Positions 51,596 through 60,924 of a stretch of DNA of 64,000 bases are shown in pieces. The position numbers were made by a program, and so were the translations under genes. The stretch spans positions 2,208,395 through 2,272,394 of the forward strand of contig NZ_AP017928.1 of NCBI RefSeq assembly GCF_003584645.1, written 5' to 3'. How positions within the stretch are numbered: the first letter of the stretch is position 1; each line of letters opens with the position of its first letter. The notes under the pieces were generated by a model. It saw only the letters and a list, made by a program, of their open reading frames with translations, searched no databases and was not told the DNA's origin. This DNA is from Methylocaldum marinum. Lineage in GTDB: Bacteria; Pseudomonadota; Gammaproteobacteria; Methylococcales; Methylococcaceae.

Positions 51596-52334
51596 CAGCC
51601 ACGGCATCCGCATCCACTACCAAGTGGAAGGCAACGGGCCGCCACTGGTCATGCAGCACGGCTTTACCAGCAGTTCGAATGCATGGAGCCAGTTCGGATA
51701 CGTCCAGGGGTTGTGCCGCGATTACCGGTGCATCCTGCTCGACGCCCGCGGCCACGGCGCCAGCGACAAGCCTCACGACCCGGCTGCCTATGCGCTGACC
51801 AATCGGGTCGCGGACGTCGTGGCGGTACTCGACGCCTTGCGGATTCAGCAAGCGAACTTCCTCGGCTTTTCCATGGGCGGCTGGATCGGCTTCGGCATGG
51901 CGAAATATGCGCCCGAGCGCATCAACGCTTTACTCATCGTCGGAGCGCATCCGTATGCGGACCCTAGCTGGGACGCCTTCCGAAACGTCGACGGCACCGA
52001 TCCCGGAGCTTTTCTGGCCGCGCTCGAATCGGTTCTGGAACAGCGTATCCCGACGGAACTCCGTCCCCTCGTGCTGACCAACGACTTGCGGGCGCTCGCG
52101 GCAGCCGCACAGGAGCGGCCGGCGCTGGACGATGTTCTCCCGACCCTGGCCATGCCCTGCCTGCTCATCGTCGGAGAAGACGATGCGAGATGTCCGGCGG
52201 TACGGGAATGCGCAAGGCATCTTTCCGATGCCACCGTGGTCGCGCTGCCGGGTCTCAAGCACACGGAAAGTTTCATTCGCAGCGATCTCGTTCTTCCGCA
52301 CGTCAAACGATTCCTGGCGGGCATACAGTCCTGA
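51573..52334 (+). CDS. Alpha/beta hydrolase, function unknown
   Basis: A 253-residue alpha/beta hydrolase with VMQHGFTSSS (oxyanion region), the nucleophile elbow GFSMGG (Ser near residue 100), an acid in IVGEDDARCP and a His in PGLKHTESF. The GTG at 51573 overlaps the end of the glycosyltransferase by 23 bases, so it is probably the last gene of the sucrose operon, but its substrate is unknown; an alternative start is TTG 51582 after GGAGGC. It may be a passenger. Confidence 0.75.
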   Translation: MEALPYTDSHGIRIHYQVEGNGPPLVMQHGFTSSSNAWSQFGYVQGLCRDYRCILLDARGHGASDKPHDPAAYALTNRVADVVAVLDALRIQQANFLGFSMGGWIGFGMAKYAPERINALLIVGAHPYADPSWDAFRNVDGTDPGAFLAALESVLEQRIPTELRPLVLTNDLRALAAAAQERPALDDVLPTLAMPCLLIVGEDDARCPAVRECARHLSDATVVALPGLKHTESFIRSDLVLPHVKRFLAGIQS

Positions 52335-52558
52335 TTCTCCGAGAGGAAACCATCAAGGCCAATCGTGTGCCGCGAATCGATCTGCCACGGCAGCCGGCGA
52401 GCAGTCCTCGGCCCATGGCCAAGACTGCGCCGCCCGAGACTGCCGGACCGATTCCGATGTCTGTCCGACATTCGGACGTGCCTTGCATCCTATTTCCAGG
52501 ACGGTATCTGCGAAAACTCGAGTCGGTTTACCCTGGCCGAGTTCGCTGCAGCGCAATG

Positions 52559-52990
52559 CTATGTTTCATTAACCAATCCCCCCTCAAACGCCTGTTCCTG
52601 GTCTTCAAAAATAGCCATGGCCGTGGACATGCGCTTGAAACCGAATTGCCGGTAGAAGGATTCCTTGCCAGGGGCGGAGTACAAGAGAATTTTCTTATGG
52701 CCTTTTGAAAGTTCGACGAGCCTGGAAACAATCGATTTGCCGATGCCGCGGTGCTGATGCGTGGGGAGAACAGCCACGTCACAAATGTATGAGCAATCAA
52801 CGCCATCCGCCAACGCCCGGCCAGCGCCTATCAGCTTTCCCGAATCGAACGCAAAACACTTGTATCGGCTATTCGAGAATGCAATTTTCAAGTCACCGGG
52901 TCTCTTGTCTCCAAGCGGGGCCACCCGATAAAGCCGGGATAGCTCATCCCAGTCGACGCTATCAAGCGAATCATAAAACTCAAAATCCAA
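52559..52990 (-). CDS. GNAT-family N-acetyltransferase
   Basis: A 143-residue GNAT protein. Motif A is VAVLPTHQHRGIGKSIVSRL (acetyl-CoA pyrophosphate loop Q-R-G-I-G), with IGAGRALADG before it and FYRQFGFKRM after it. TTG 52990 is chosen as the start because GGGAGG lies five bases upstream; ATG 53011 lacks this. Slightly lower GC than neighbours. Substrate unknown. Confidence 0.82.
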   Translation of the reverse strand: MDFEFYDSLDSVDWDELSRLYRVAPLGDKRPGDLKIAFSNSRYKCFAFDSGKLIGAGRALADGVDCSYICDVAVLPTHQHRGIGKSIVSRLVELSKGHKKILLYSAPGKESFYRQFGFKRMSTAMAIFEDQEQAFEGGLVNET

Positions 52991-53525
52991 GATAACCTCC
53001 CGAGAAAACATAACGACCAATCTCAGGCGCAGCCCGAACGGCACGCAGACGATTCGAAGCCGCCGTTGTCAACGAATGGCGGACTTCGGGGCAAAGCCTA
53101 CGTCGGCACTTCCGTCGACGGCTTCGTTAATGACGTCAGCCGTATGCATTACACCGGCCGTATTTCGCTTCGCCGAGAATTAATCAAATGCGCCGAATAA
53201 TGAGAGACTCATTGGCATTAAAAACGAAAAATTCCGAGCCATCATCCTTGCGATCATAAGAAACCGTTCTAGAACGCCTCCGGCGAGATCGGCGACGACC
53301 GCGCCAAGCATAACTCCGGGAACGGCATTAAGCACTGCGCCAAATCGGAAAAGCGCCTGGGAGCCGAAACCCGACTGACGGGGCTTCGGAGGTATTCCGG
53401 ATGGCACCGGCACCTGATATGCGACTTGTCCATCATACTTTGCTAATATGGCAGCGATTGTGCGTGACTAGTGCTGAGCGCCCTTCATTTATTGTTCTTC
53501 TCGTCTCGTATTCCGGAGTGTTGCA
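52991..53525. other. Gene-poor region upstream of the methyltransferase
   Basis: No well-supported gene. A 77-residue minus-strand frame (53180-53413) has a hydrophobic stretch but no ribosome site. The final 60 bases are AT-rich and probably contain the promoter of the gene at 53526. Confidence 0.35.
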
Positions 53526-54320
53526 ATGGCAAATTATGCCGGCGATGTCACCATCCCTTACGACCACGATCTCGGCCCCGTGCTTTTCGAGCACTATGGG
53601 GCAGACACCGCGCGACGCGTGGCCGAAAGATCCGTCCGCCACGTGCTCGAAATCGCCGCAGGGACGGGAATCGTCACTCGTCACCTGCGTGACGTGCTCG
53701 CCAAGGATGCGCGACTGACCGCAATCGATATCAGCGATTCCATGCTGGAGGTTGCCCGCAGGAAGTTTCTTCCGCATGAAAAGGTTACTTTCCAGATCGC
53801 GGACGCTACGGCGCTGCCGTTCGATAACGAGGCGTTCGATACGGTAGTCTGCCAGTTTGGGGTCATGTTCTTCGATAAGGAGACGGCGTTTCGCGAGGTG
53901 CACCGGACACTGAGGCACGGAGGACGATACTTGTTCCGCGTCTGGGATTCGGAGCACTACAACCCCTATGCCGGCTTGAGCTTCGAGGTGCTGAAGCAAT
54001 TCTTTCCGTCGGACACGCCCCGATTCCTCCTCGATACCGTTGCCTGCCATCAAATCGATCCGATCAAGGAAAAGCTAATTCGCGCCGGTTTTGATCGAAT
54101 CGTCGTCTCTGTCCACCACAAGGAATACGACATCGTGGACGTAGCGACCTTCGCGCGGGCGCTTGTGTTCACTCCGCTCATCTTTGAAATTCGAGAACGC
54201 GGCGGCGTCGATCCAGAGGCGATCGCCCAGGCGCTAACGGAGGCTCTGATGAAAAAGTACGGCTCAAATCCCACCCGCTACCCGATGCAAGCCATTCTGT
54301 TCGAAGCGGAAAAGCCTTGA
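53526..54320 (+). CDS. Class I SAM-dependent methyltransferase
   Basis: A 264-residue Methyltransf_11-type enzyme. Motif I is VLEIAAGTGIVTRHL (about residue 40), the acidic strand is LTAIDISDSML, and IADATALPFDNEAFD with FDTVVCQFGVMF mark motifs II-III. This set is common in methylases acting on quinones, lipids or small molecules, so the substrate is open. A short leader begins after a gene-poor zone. Confidence 0.85.
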   Translation: MANYAGDVTIPYDHDLGPVLFEHYGADTARRVAERSVRHVLEIAAGTGIVTRHLRDVLAKDARLTAIDISDSMLEVARRKFLPHEKVTFQIADATALPFDNEAFDTVVCQFGVMFFDKETAFREVHRTLRHGGRYLFRVWDSEHYNPYAGLSFEVLKQFFPSDTPRFLLDTVACHQIDPIKEKLIRAGFDRIVVSVHHKEYDIVDVATFARALVFTPLIFEIRERGGVDPEAIAQALTEALMKKYGSNPTRYPMQAILFEAEKP

Positions 54321-54783
54321 GTGCGGAGCAGACTTCGCCGGTTTGCCCGCTCAGCCTCTCGCAATCAACCGCGGCGTCTTCCTAGGCAACGCAAAGGCAT
54401 CGAGCAGCCGGAGCGCTCGCGCCGCACTGATCGCCCGCGGGGAACTCGCCGCCCGGAACGTAGATCGTGGGAGAGGGCTTTTTCACAGCTTCCTTTGCGA
54501 TCGAACGGGCCGGTTTCTGATTCCCCGGATGAATCCGATCATTTGTTCTAAATCCGGAAAAAGCCACGTAAACTAGACCGAAGTTTCCGGCCGTGCGCAT
54601 GGACTTGTCTGTCTTATCTATTCAGACATCAAGCCTCGGATATTCCATGGTAGGTAAATAGGATGAGGCCAATTTACCGAACAGGCTCTGGTTTGCAACC
54701 AGTCCTCAGGCCGGGTTGAAGCTTTGCTGAAACCCGGCCGCTGCGCTTCTTGATAACTTCAACAGGTAAAAAGAAGGTCAATC
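54321..54783. other. Gene-free region with a hairpin before the oxidase gene
   Basis: No gene was recognised. A 9-bp hairpin GGCCGGGTT...AACCCGGCC lies at 54709-54739, 44 bases before the next gene, and could be a terminator for the methyltransferase or a leader structure. Confidence 0.4.
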
Positions 54784-56163
54784 ATGGAAACCGTTTCGAG
54801 AACAAGCAAGAGCGATCTTTTCCAGGCTAGCCAGGTCGTGACCGACTGGGGACGAATAAAGCGCGCCAAGGTTCATCACATCGCCAAGCCCAAATCCGAG
54901 GAAGACCTGCGCGCCATCCTTGCGTACGCACGAGAAAACAAGCTGAAAATATCCATTCGCGGCATCGGTCATAACGCGGTAGGCCAGTCGTTTCTCGAAA
55001 ACGGCATTATGGTCGACATGACCGGGCTGAACCAGGTTATCGAACTGGATGAAACCGGGAAAACCCTGCGCGTCCAGTGCGGAGCCACCTGGGAACGGGT
55101 AACCCAAGTATTGGAACCGAAGCGGCTCGGCGTTTCCACCAAGCAAGAGTTCGATATCTTTTCCATAGGCGGTTCTCTGGCGGCCAATGTCCATGGCAAG
55201 TCCATCGACTATCCCGCCATGATTTCCCACGTCCTATCCTTCCGCATACTCACCGCCGACGGGGAGATTCTCCATATCAGCCGCGATGAGCATCCCGATC
55301 TTTTCCGGGCGGCAATAGGCGGCTGGGGCTTGCTGGGCATCATCGTGGACGTAACCCTGCAACTGGTGGACGACCGCGTGGTGGAAAAATCGGAAGTGGT
55401 GTACATGAAAGGCGATCAGCTGGTCGCCGCCTATACCGAGCGCGTCAAACGCGACCCCGAAGCAACGCCGCTTTGTTACGGTTTTCTGGATACTCGCTTT
55501 ACCAATGGTTTTTATGTCACCTATCGTTACCTGGACGATGGAAAAACCTATTCGCTGGATCAGCTCAAGCGGGACGAGGCCAACCCCATTTTTTTCGATA
55601 TCTTCGTGTGGCTGCAAAGACATTGCAGCTTCATCAGGAGCAAAGCCTTCGGCTTGACCTGGGCGACCAGCGCAAAACCGGAAATCACATTGCGCAGTCG
55701 ACGCTTGTTGCTATGGGATCGTGCACCCAAGTCATTCAACGACATGCTGCTGCAAAAATATTTTATTCCGGTCAAAAATTTTCCGGCCTTTTTGCCGAAG
55801 GCAAAAGCCATCCTGGAAGGCTATCAAAAAGACATCAAACTCTTGCTGCTCCATTTCCGTTATCAGCCTTTCAATGATGAGGCCATGTTGGCTTCCTTGC
55901 AGGATGAAGCCATGTGTTTTCTGCCGGTTTACCTGGCGGAAAAGGATAATCCCAAATGGGTTGCCGTCTACGAACAGGTCACCAATGATCTGTTAAACGA
56001 AGTTCTGTCCCATGAGGGCAGCTTTTATCTCACCTTTATTCCGGCGACCTTGGACCAGGTCCGTCGGGCTTATCCCCACTGGGACCGGTTCGTCGAAGTG
56101 AAGAATAAATACGATCCGGAAAATCGGTTTACCAGTCTGTTCTACGAGCGAATTCGTTCGTAA
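54784..56163 (+). CDS. FAD-dependent oxidoreductase of the VAO/aldonolactone oxidase type
   Basis: A 459-residue flavoprotein with an N-terminal PCMH FAD domain: ISIRGIGHNAVGQSF, DIFSIGGSLAANVHGKSI and AIGGWGLLGIIVDVTLQL. The C-terminal part ends YDPENRFTSLFYE, as in aldonolactone and DprE1-like oxidases. Candidate reactions are oxidation of sugar lactones, alditols or decaprenyl-phosphoribose-like substrates; none can be chosen. The His of GHNAV at about residue 62 is in the position of the covalent FAD His of some members. Confidence 0.8.
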   Translation: METVSRTSKSDLFQASQVVTDWGRIKRAKVHHIAKPKSEEDLRAILAYARENKLKISIRGIGHNAVGQSFLENGIMVDMTGLNQVIELDETGKTLRVQCGATWERVTQVLEPKRLGVSTKQEFDIFSIGGSLAANVHGKSIDYPAMISHVLSFRILTADGEILHISRDEHPDLFRAAIGGWGLLGIIVDVTLQLVDDRVVEKSEVVYMKGDQLVAAYTERVKRDPEATPLCYGFLDTRFTNGFYVTYRYLDDGKTYSLDQLKRDEANPIFFDIFVWLQRHCSFIRSKAFGLTWATSAKPEITLRSRRLLLWDRAPKSFNDMLLQKYFIPVKNFPAFLPKAKAILEGYQKDIKLLLLHFRYQPFNDEAMLASLQDEAMCFLPVYLAEKDNPKWVAVYEQVTNDLLNEVLSHEGSFYLTFIPATLDQVRRAYPHWDRFVEVKNKYDPENRFTSLFYERIRS

Positions 56164-56214
56164 CGGGTTGGGTTTCAAGCCTGCCGAAGATGTGTGGGAA
56201 GCTGCGCGGTCGTC

Positions 56215-56234
56215 GTCGGCAAAGCATCGCCGAC
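56215..56234. repeat. Dispersed palindrome, family A (copy 5, degenerate)
   Basis: GTCGGCAAAGCATCGCCGAC, followed by CTGCG, lies in the gap between the oxidase and the convergent amidase. It matches the other copies apart from the loop. Confidence 0.5.
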
Positions 56235-56334
56235 CTGCGCCTCGATCCGTTGACCTTGCCGGCCCCATGAGCCGTCGGGAAACCTCTCACGACATTGTGT
56301 TCCGAGCGCCTCGCGGCACTTCCCACACAGCGTC

Positions 56335-57543
56335 TCAAAGCTTCCTCATCGGAGCCGCAGTCGAGAAAAACTGACGAATCCCGTAAAAAATCGCGCGGCA
56401 GAGCTTCGTTTGATGAGCGGCGTCCGCGAGCTTGCGCTCGCCCTCGGGGTTGGTGATGAATCCGGTTTCCACCAGAATGGACGGAATGTCGGGTGATTTC
56501 AGCACGGCAAATGCCGCCCGCTGAACTTCCGGGTGGTGCATGGGGAAGCTCTTCTTCAATTCCCATAACACGGCGGATGCGGCCCGCGCACTCGCTTCGG
56601 CGGTGGCGGCCTGGGACAGATCGATCAGCACTTTCGCCAGGGTTCCGTCCTTGTCGCGCAAGCTGACGCCGCCCACCAGATCAGCCGCATTCTCGCGCTG
56701 CGCCAGCCAGCGGGCCGCCGTGCTGCTGGCACCGCGCTCCGATAGCGTGAATACCGACATGCCCCTCGCACCGTCATGCACGTAAGCGTCGGCGTGCAAG
56801 GATACGAACAGGTCGGCCTGTGCCTTCCGAGCTCTTACCAGACGTTCTCGCAAGCTCAGAAAAGTGTCGCCCTTTCGTATCATGACCGGTTTCATTCCGG
56901 GCTCCACGTAAATCATGTCGTTCAGCTTGCGGGCGATGGACAGCACCACGTCCTTTTCCCGATGACCACCGGGACCGATGGCGCCGGTATCCTTGCCGCC
57001 ATGCCCCGCGTCGATGGCCACCACGTGAACTTTGCGCTTACCGGAACGGCGTCGGATCGGTGCTTTTGCCGGCTTCGAGGATTCAAGCCGGCTAACGGTT
57101 TCCGAGCGGCCGGGCTCGATCAGTTCGACGATCAGCCGAACTCCCTTCCCGACCCGGTTGGTAAACGCTCTGTGCACCAGGGAACGCTTCAGGTCGACCG
57201 ACAGTCGAATTCCTTTGCGTATCTTCGTATTTCGAATCTTGCCCAAAAAGGGGTGTGACGGCGGCGGCTGCTTCACGCCGGCTGAGAGTGTGGCATCCTC
57301 GATCTCGACCAGCAGCCGTTTCGGTTCGGCCCAGCGGATTACCCGGTATTCGGGTTTAGCGGTAAATTCGAACACCAAGCGAGCGCGATCCGACTTGTCT
57401 GCGGCCTGTATTGCCGTAAGCCTTACCGGTTCGGCCGATGCCGGCACCGTGATAAACGCCAGCAAGAGAACGAGGCCCAACGCGTCCACGAGTCGCGCCA
57501 TAACTTCGGGAACAGATTGTTTCGACGGGCTGAGCGGAAGCAA
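56335..57543 (-). CDS. N-acetylmuramoyl-L-alanine amidase (AmiC-like)
   Basis: A 402-residue periplasmic amidase that cleaves the peptide from muramic acid during cell separation. After a signal peptide (ending PASAEP) comes an AMIN domain (about 40-140; KSDRARLVFEF, RLLVEIEDA) and a basic linker (RRRSGKRK). The Amidase_3 domain has VAIDAGHGGKDTGAIG with zinc His, a conserved Glu in GHREKDVV, SLHADAY and the catalytic Glu in ILVETGFITN. Start may be 57543 or ATG 57501. Its upstream region carries the sucrose-type palindrome. Confidence 0.9.
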   Translation of the reverse strand: MLPLSPSKQSVPEVMARLVDALGLVLLLAFITVPASAEPVRLTAIQAADKSDRARLVFEFTAKPEYRVIRWAEPKRLLVEIEDATLSAGVKQPPPSHPFLGKIRNTKIRKGIRLSVDLKRSLVHRAFTNRVGKGVRLIVELIEPGRSETVSRLESSKPAKAPIRRRSGKRKVHVVAIDAGHGGKDTGAIGPGGHREKDVVLSIARKLNDMIYVEPGMKPVMIRKGDTFLSLRERLVRARKAQADLFVSLHADAYVHDGARGMSVFTLSERGASSTAARWLAQRENAADLVGGVSLRDKDGTLAKVLIDLSQAATAEASARAASAVLWELKKSFPMHHPEVQRAAFAVLKSPDIPSILVETGFITNPEGERKLADAAHQTKLCRAIFYGIRQFFSTAAPMRKL

Positions 57544-57645
57544 TTCGTTTTTCGTAACGGAATCAAGGAATCAAGGCGCCGGCTGTCATGACACTGGCTG
57601 CTGGCGCGCTTCGAACGCGGGATTCACGTGCTGCACGCCCGGCTT

Positions 57646-57659
57646 TTTTGATTTCAAAA
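57646..57659. promoter_or_regulatory. TTTTGAnnTCAAAA operator, amidase/fructokinase gap (distal)
   Basis: TTTTGATTTCAAAA, perfect palindrome, 103 bases upstream of the amidase start and 134 bases upstream of fructokinase. Confidence 0.55.
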
Positions 57660-57773
57660 TGTTTGCACGAATGTGTCAACCCGATTTATCGTACTCTCAT
57701 AAGTAAAACTGCTGATTGAAGCACCTCTACCGGTAGCCTCTACGCCCGGAACAGGCTGCTCGGCTTTATTTTG

Positions 57774-57787
57774 TTTTGACATCAAAG
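57774..57787. promoter_or_regulatory. TTTTGAnnTCAAAA operator at the fructokinase start
   Basis: TTTTGACATCAAAG, six bases before the fructokinase ATG, a position where bound protein would block transcription or the ribosome site region is absent of a clear Shine-Dalgarno. Confidence 0.6.
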
Positions 57788-57792
57788 TAGAC

Positions 57793-58704
57793 ATGACCGA
57801 ATTCACTGTATCACTGAGACCGGTCCTCTTCGGCGAACTCCTGCTGGATCATTTTCCCGATGGCTCGGTTGTTTTGGGAGGGGCTCCGTTGAACGTGGCC
57901 TGCCATCTCCGGGGGTTGGGCATTCAGCCCTTGCTGATAAGCCGCATCGGCGAAGATGAAGGCGGAACCATGGTGCGCGAGGCATTCAGGGACTGGGATC
58001 TGGACGACCGGGGCGTGCAGATCGATCCCGAACGCAAGACGGGAGCGGTGCAAGTGCGCATCGAGCACGGGGAGCCGGTATTCTGCATAGAACCCGAACG
58101 CGCTTACGACTTCATCGAAGCCCACGATGTCCCGCCATTTCCCATAGGTGGCGCCATCCTGTACCACGGTAGCTTGGCCGTTAGAAACGCCGTTTCGCGT
58201 CAAGCACTGGATTATCTGGTCAAACGCCATCGTCCTCCGATCTTCCTCGACGTCAATCTCCGTTCTCCCTGGTGGAATGCCGAGGATCTGCGGCCACTGC
58301 TGGAGCGGGCGAACTGGATCAAGTTGAACGCGGGAGAATTGGATGCCGTCACCGAGATCTACCGTTTGCCCGGAAAAACTCCGGAAGAACGGGCGGAAGG
58401 CTTGCGAGCCCTCTGCGGAGCGGAATACGTGGTGGTAACCCTGGGCGCAGCCGGCGCGTTTGCCGTCTGCGCCGATGGAAATACGTCCCGGGTGCGGCCC
58501 GATACATCAATAAGCGTGGTGGATACCGTCGGGGCGGGAGACGCCTTCAGTGCCACGCTGCTGGTCGGCCTGATTTGGCGTTGGCCCTTGCAGGACACCT
58601 TGGAGCGAGCGCAGGAGCTGGCCGGATTCATATGCAGCGTGCGCGGCGCCGTCAGCCGCGATCTGGCTTTTTATCGAAAACTGCGTGAATCCTGGAAAAT
58701 TTGA
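57793..58704 (+). CDS. fruK: PfkB-family sugar kinase, probable fructokinase
   Basis: A 303-residue ribokinase-fold kinase that would phosphorylate fructose released by sucrose breakdown. The N-terminal VVLGGAPLNVACHLRGLG and the C-terminal signature DTVGAGDAFSATLL (catalytic Asp, about residues 246-259) are present. Short start with weak ribosome site; an operator-like palindrome sits just before it. Assignment to fructose rests on the family resemblance and the sucrose context. Other PfkB sugars are possible. Confidence 0.82.
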   Translation: MTEFTVSLRPVLFGELLLDHFPDGSVVLGGAPLNVACHLRGLGIQPLLISRIGEDEGGTMVREAFRDWDLDDRGVQIDPERKTGAVQVRIEHGEPVFCIEPERAYDFIEAHDVPPFPIGGAILYHGSLAVRNAVSRQALDYLVKRHRPPIFLDVNLRSPWWNAEDLRPLLERANWIKLNAGELDAVTEIYRLPGKTPEERAEGLRALCGAEYVVVTLGAAGAFAVCADGNTSRVRPDTSISVVDTVGAGDAFSATLLVGLIWRWPLQDTLERAQELAGFICSVRGAVSRDLAFYRKLRESWKI

Positions 58705-58796
58705 CCCCGGACCGGAACCGGACGCACCCCATCCTTTTCCGGTCCAGGCCTGCCCAAGGAATCACGAGCGCCAAGCACAGGTGTTTTGAACACGTC

Positions 58797-59864
58797 CTAT
58801 TTGGGCAAATCCACCGTTTGCCCCAGCACGTCTCTCATGTACAGCATCTGCACCAGCACCATGGCAATGACCATCAGCGCCGGGGCGAGCAGCAGCCCGA
58901 GGATGCCGAAACCCGCCCCCATTACGAGCTGCGCGATCAGCAGCATGGCCGGCGGGAGAGAGACGACTCGTTGCTGGATGTAAGGCGTGATCAGATAGCC
59001 TTCCAGGGCTTGTATCACGAGATACAGAATCGCCACATACAACGCGGTCCAGCCGCTTTTCGAAAGACCCACCATGATGGCCGGCACGGCGGCGATAAGC
59101 GGCCCGATATTGGGGATGAAATCCAGAATAGCCGCCACCAGTCCCAGGATGAAGGCGAAAGGCACGCCCATTACCGCCAGGCCGACGCCGGTCATCACTC
59201 CCACCGCGAGCATGGCGGCGAGGCGCCCGATCAACCACCAGCGAAGAGCTTGCGCCAGCCGGTTGAACGCCTCCCAGACGCGTCCCCTGCGCTCTTCCGG
59301 AAACAGGTGTGCGGTACCGTCGATGTAAGTCCTGGGGTCGGCCGCGAAATAAAGCCCCAGCACGAATACAATGAAAAGACTGCCCACGGCGCCGATGGCG
59401 GTCGAAAAGACCCCGGCGATTTTCGATAACTGGTCAGGATCGGTCAGCGCCCCGCTGACTCGGGCCAGCGAGTCCAGAACCGCGGGCCCCCAGGCATACT
59501 GTCCGAGATCATTCCGCAGTCGGTCCAGGGCACCCGGCAACTCCCGGTATAACTGATAGAAACCGTCGGCGATCGAGGGACCGTACAGTACGAGAATCAG
59601 CACGCCGGCACCGAGCAACGCCAGCGTAACCACCATCAGAGACCAGCCCATCGGCAAAGGCGTATTCCGAGTGACGAATCCGGAAAGCCAGCGCAGGAAG
59701 AGTGCGAAAAGAATGCTCGCGAACACCAGCAAGATGATTTGCACGACCTGCCACATGGCCAAAATCAGCGCAACCACCGCGACGGCAACGACCGCGACGA
59801 TCAGCGTACGCTTCGTTAGCGGTCCCTCGCCGTTCCGTGTTCCGTCGGTTTCCTCATCCATCAT
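58797..59864 (-). CDS. AI-2E-family transporter (PerM-like)
   Basis: A 355-residue membrane protein with about eight hydrophobic segments and the family signature DFIPNIGPLIAAVPAI (about residue 240), plus LEGYLITPYIQQRVVSLPP. AI-2E/UPF0118 proteins export autoinducer-2 in some bacteria, and others act as Na+/H+ antiporters. ATG 59864 follows AAGGGATGCC. An in-frame longer start (59975) is less likely since it adds a Pro-rich tail. Confidence 0.85.
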   Translation of the reverse strand: MMDEETDGTRNGEGPLTKRTLIVAVVAVAVVALILAMWQVVQIILLVFASILFALFLRWLSGFVTRNTPLPMGWSLMVVTLALLGAGVLILVLYGPSIADGFYQLYRELPGALDRLRNDLGQYAWGPAVLDSLARVSGALTDPDQLSKIAGVFSTAIGAVGSLFIVFVLGLYFAADPRTYIDGTAHLFPEERRGRVWEAFNRLAQALRWWLIGRLAAMLAVGVMTGVGLAVMGVPFAFILGLVAAILDFIPNIGPLIAAVPAIMVGLSKSGWTALYVAILYLVIQALEGYLITPYIQQRVVSLPPAMLLIAQLVMGAGFGILGLLLAPALMVIAMVLVQMLYMRDVLGQTVDLPK

Positions 59865-59995
59865 GGCATCCCTTTTCGGAAAAGGGGGTTGTCGCGGGCA
59901 CTCAGACAATAAAGACCCGCCCGGAAACGGATTTATCCCGGCCTGTCCTGCCGCGTGGCCTTTGAATCGGTCCAAGAAATGATGAGGGAAAAGAG

Positions 59996-60751
59996 ATGCA
60001 AGCCCTGGGCAAACTTATGAATCATCGATTCGCTGCCGCACTCCGGCCGCTCCTCGGTGCTGCCGGGTCCGCCGTAGCCCGCGAGTTTCGAACGCTCCTG
60101 CTGATGCTTTTGGCGACCGGCGGACTTTGGGGCTTCATCGAACTCGCCGACGAGGTCGCCGAGGGCCAGACCCATGACATCGACACCGCGATTCTTCTGG
60201 CCTTGCGGAATCCCGCGGATCCGACCGACCCGCTCGGCCCGAGGTGGGTCGAGGAACTGTTCCGCGATTTTACCGCCCTGGGCGGCGTCGGCGTGATCGT
60301 GTTCATCACCCTGGCTAGCGCCGGTTATCTCGCCCTACAGCGAAAATATCGAGCTCTGCTCCTGCTGACCATCGCCGTCTCCGGCAGCTTGCTCATCAAC
60401 ACGGCGCTCAAGCTCGGCTTCGACCGCCCCCGCCCTGATCTCGTGCCTCACGGCGCCTACGTCTACACCGCGAGCTTTCCCAGCGGCCACGCGATGCTGG
60501 CCACCGCCACGTATCTGACCCTGGGTGCCCTGCTCGCGCGAGTGCTGCCCGATCGGCGCACCAAGCTCTTCGTGCTGACCATGGCCGTCGTGCTCTGCCT
60601 GCTGGTCGGCTTCAGCCGTGTGTACCTGGGGGTGCATTGGCCGTCGGACGTCGCCGCAGGCTGGATGGTCGGAACCGCCTGGGCCTTGCTCTGGTGGCTG
60701 GTGGCCCGCTGGCTGCAAAGGGAGCGGATCGTAGAGGAAACGGAGACCTAA
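59996..60751 (+). CDS. PAP2-family phosphatase, membrane
   Basis: A 251-residue membrane phosphatase. The three PAP2 motifs are all present: KLGFDRPRP, SFPSGHA (phosphate-binding His) and SRVYLGVHWPSDV (nucleophile His). Several membrane helices flank them. Members dephosphorylate phosphatidate, undecaprenyl-diphosphate or related lipids. GAGGGAAAAGAG precedes the ATG. Divergent from the AI-2E gene. Confidence 0.88.
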   Translation: MQALGKLMNHRFAAALRPLLGAAGSAVAREFRTLLLMLLATGGLWGFIELADEVAEGQTHDIDTAILLALRNPADPTDPLGPRWVEELFRDFTALGGVGVIVFITLASAGYLALQRKYRALLLLTIAVSGSLLINTALKLGFDRPRPDLVPHGAYVYTASFPSGHAMLATATYLTLGALLARVLPDRRTKLFVLTMAVVLCLLVGFSRVYLGVHWPSDVAAGWMVGTAWALLWWLVARWLQRERIVEETET

Positions 60752-60810
60752 GCATAAGCCTCCGGCTGTCGAAGGACTTAATCCATTCGGCATTCGAATG
60801 AACATTGATC

Positions 60811-60844
60811 GTAGGATGGGTAGAGCGAAGCGAAACCCATCGAC
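60811..60844. repeat. Dispersed hairpin repeat, family C (copy 2)
   Basis: Arms GATGGGT (60815-60821) and ACCCATC (60835-60841) are perfect and differ from copy 1 by compensating changes. Confidence 0.55.
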
Positions 60845-60924
60845 AGCGGGTTCGCCCCTCGTCTCCGCTCGGAACAGGCCGTTCGACTCGGCTCAGGGGG
60901 AACGGCCGACCGGCCCCAATCGGA

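Noticed and set aside
53180-53413. 77-residue minus-strand protein
   Set aside because: It begins with GTG without a ribosome site and matches no family; the hydrophobic stretch alone is not enough.
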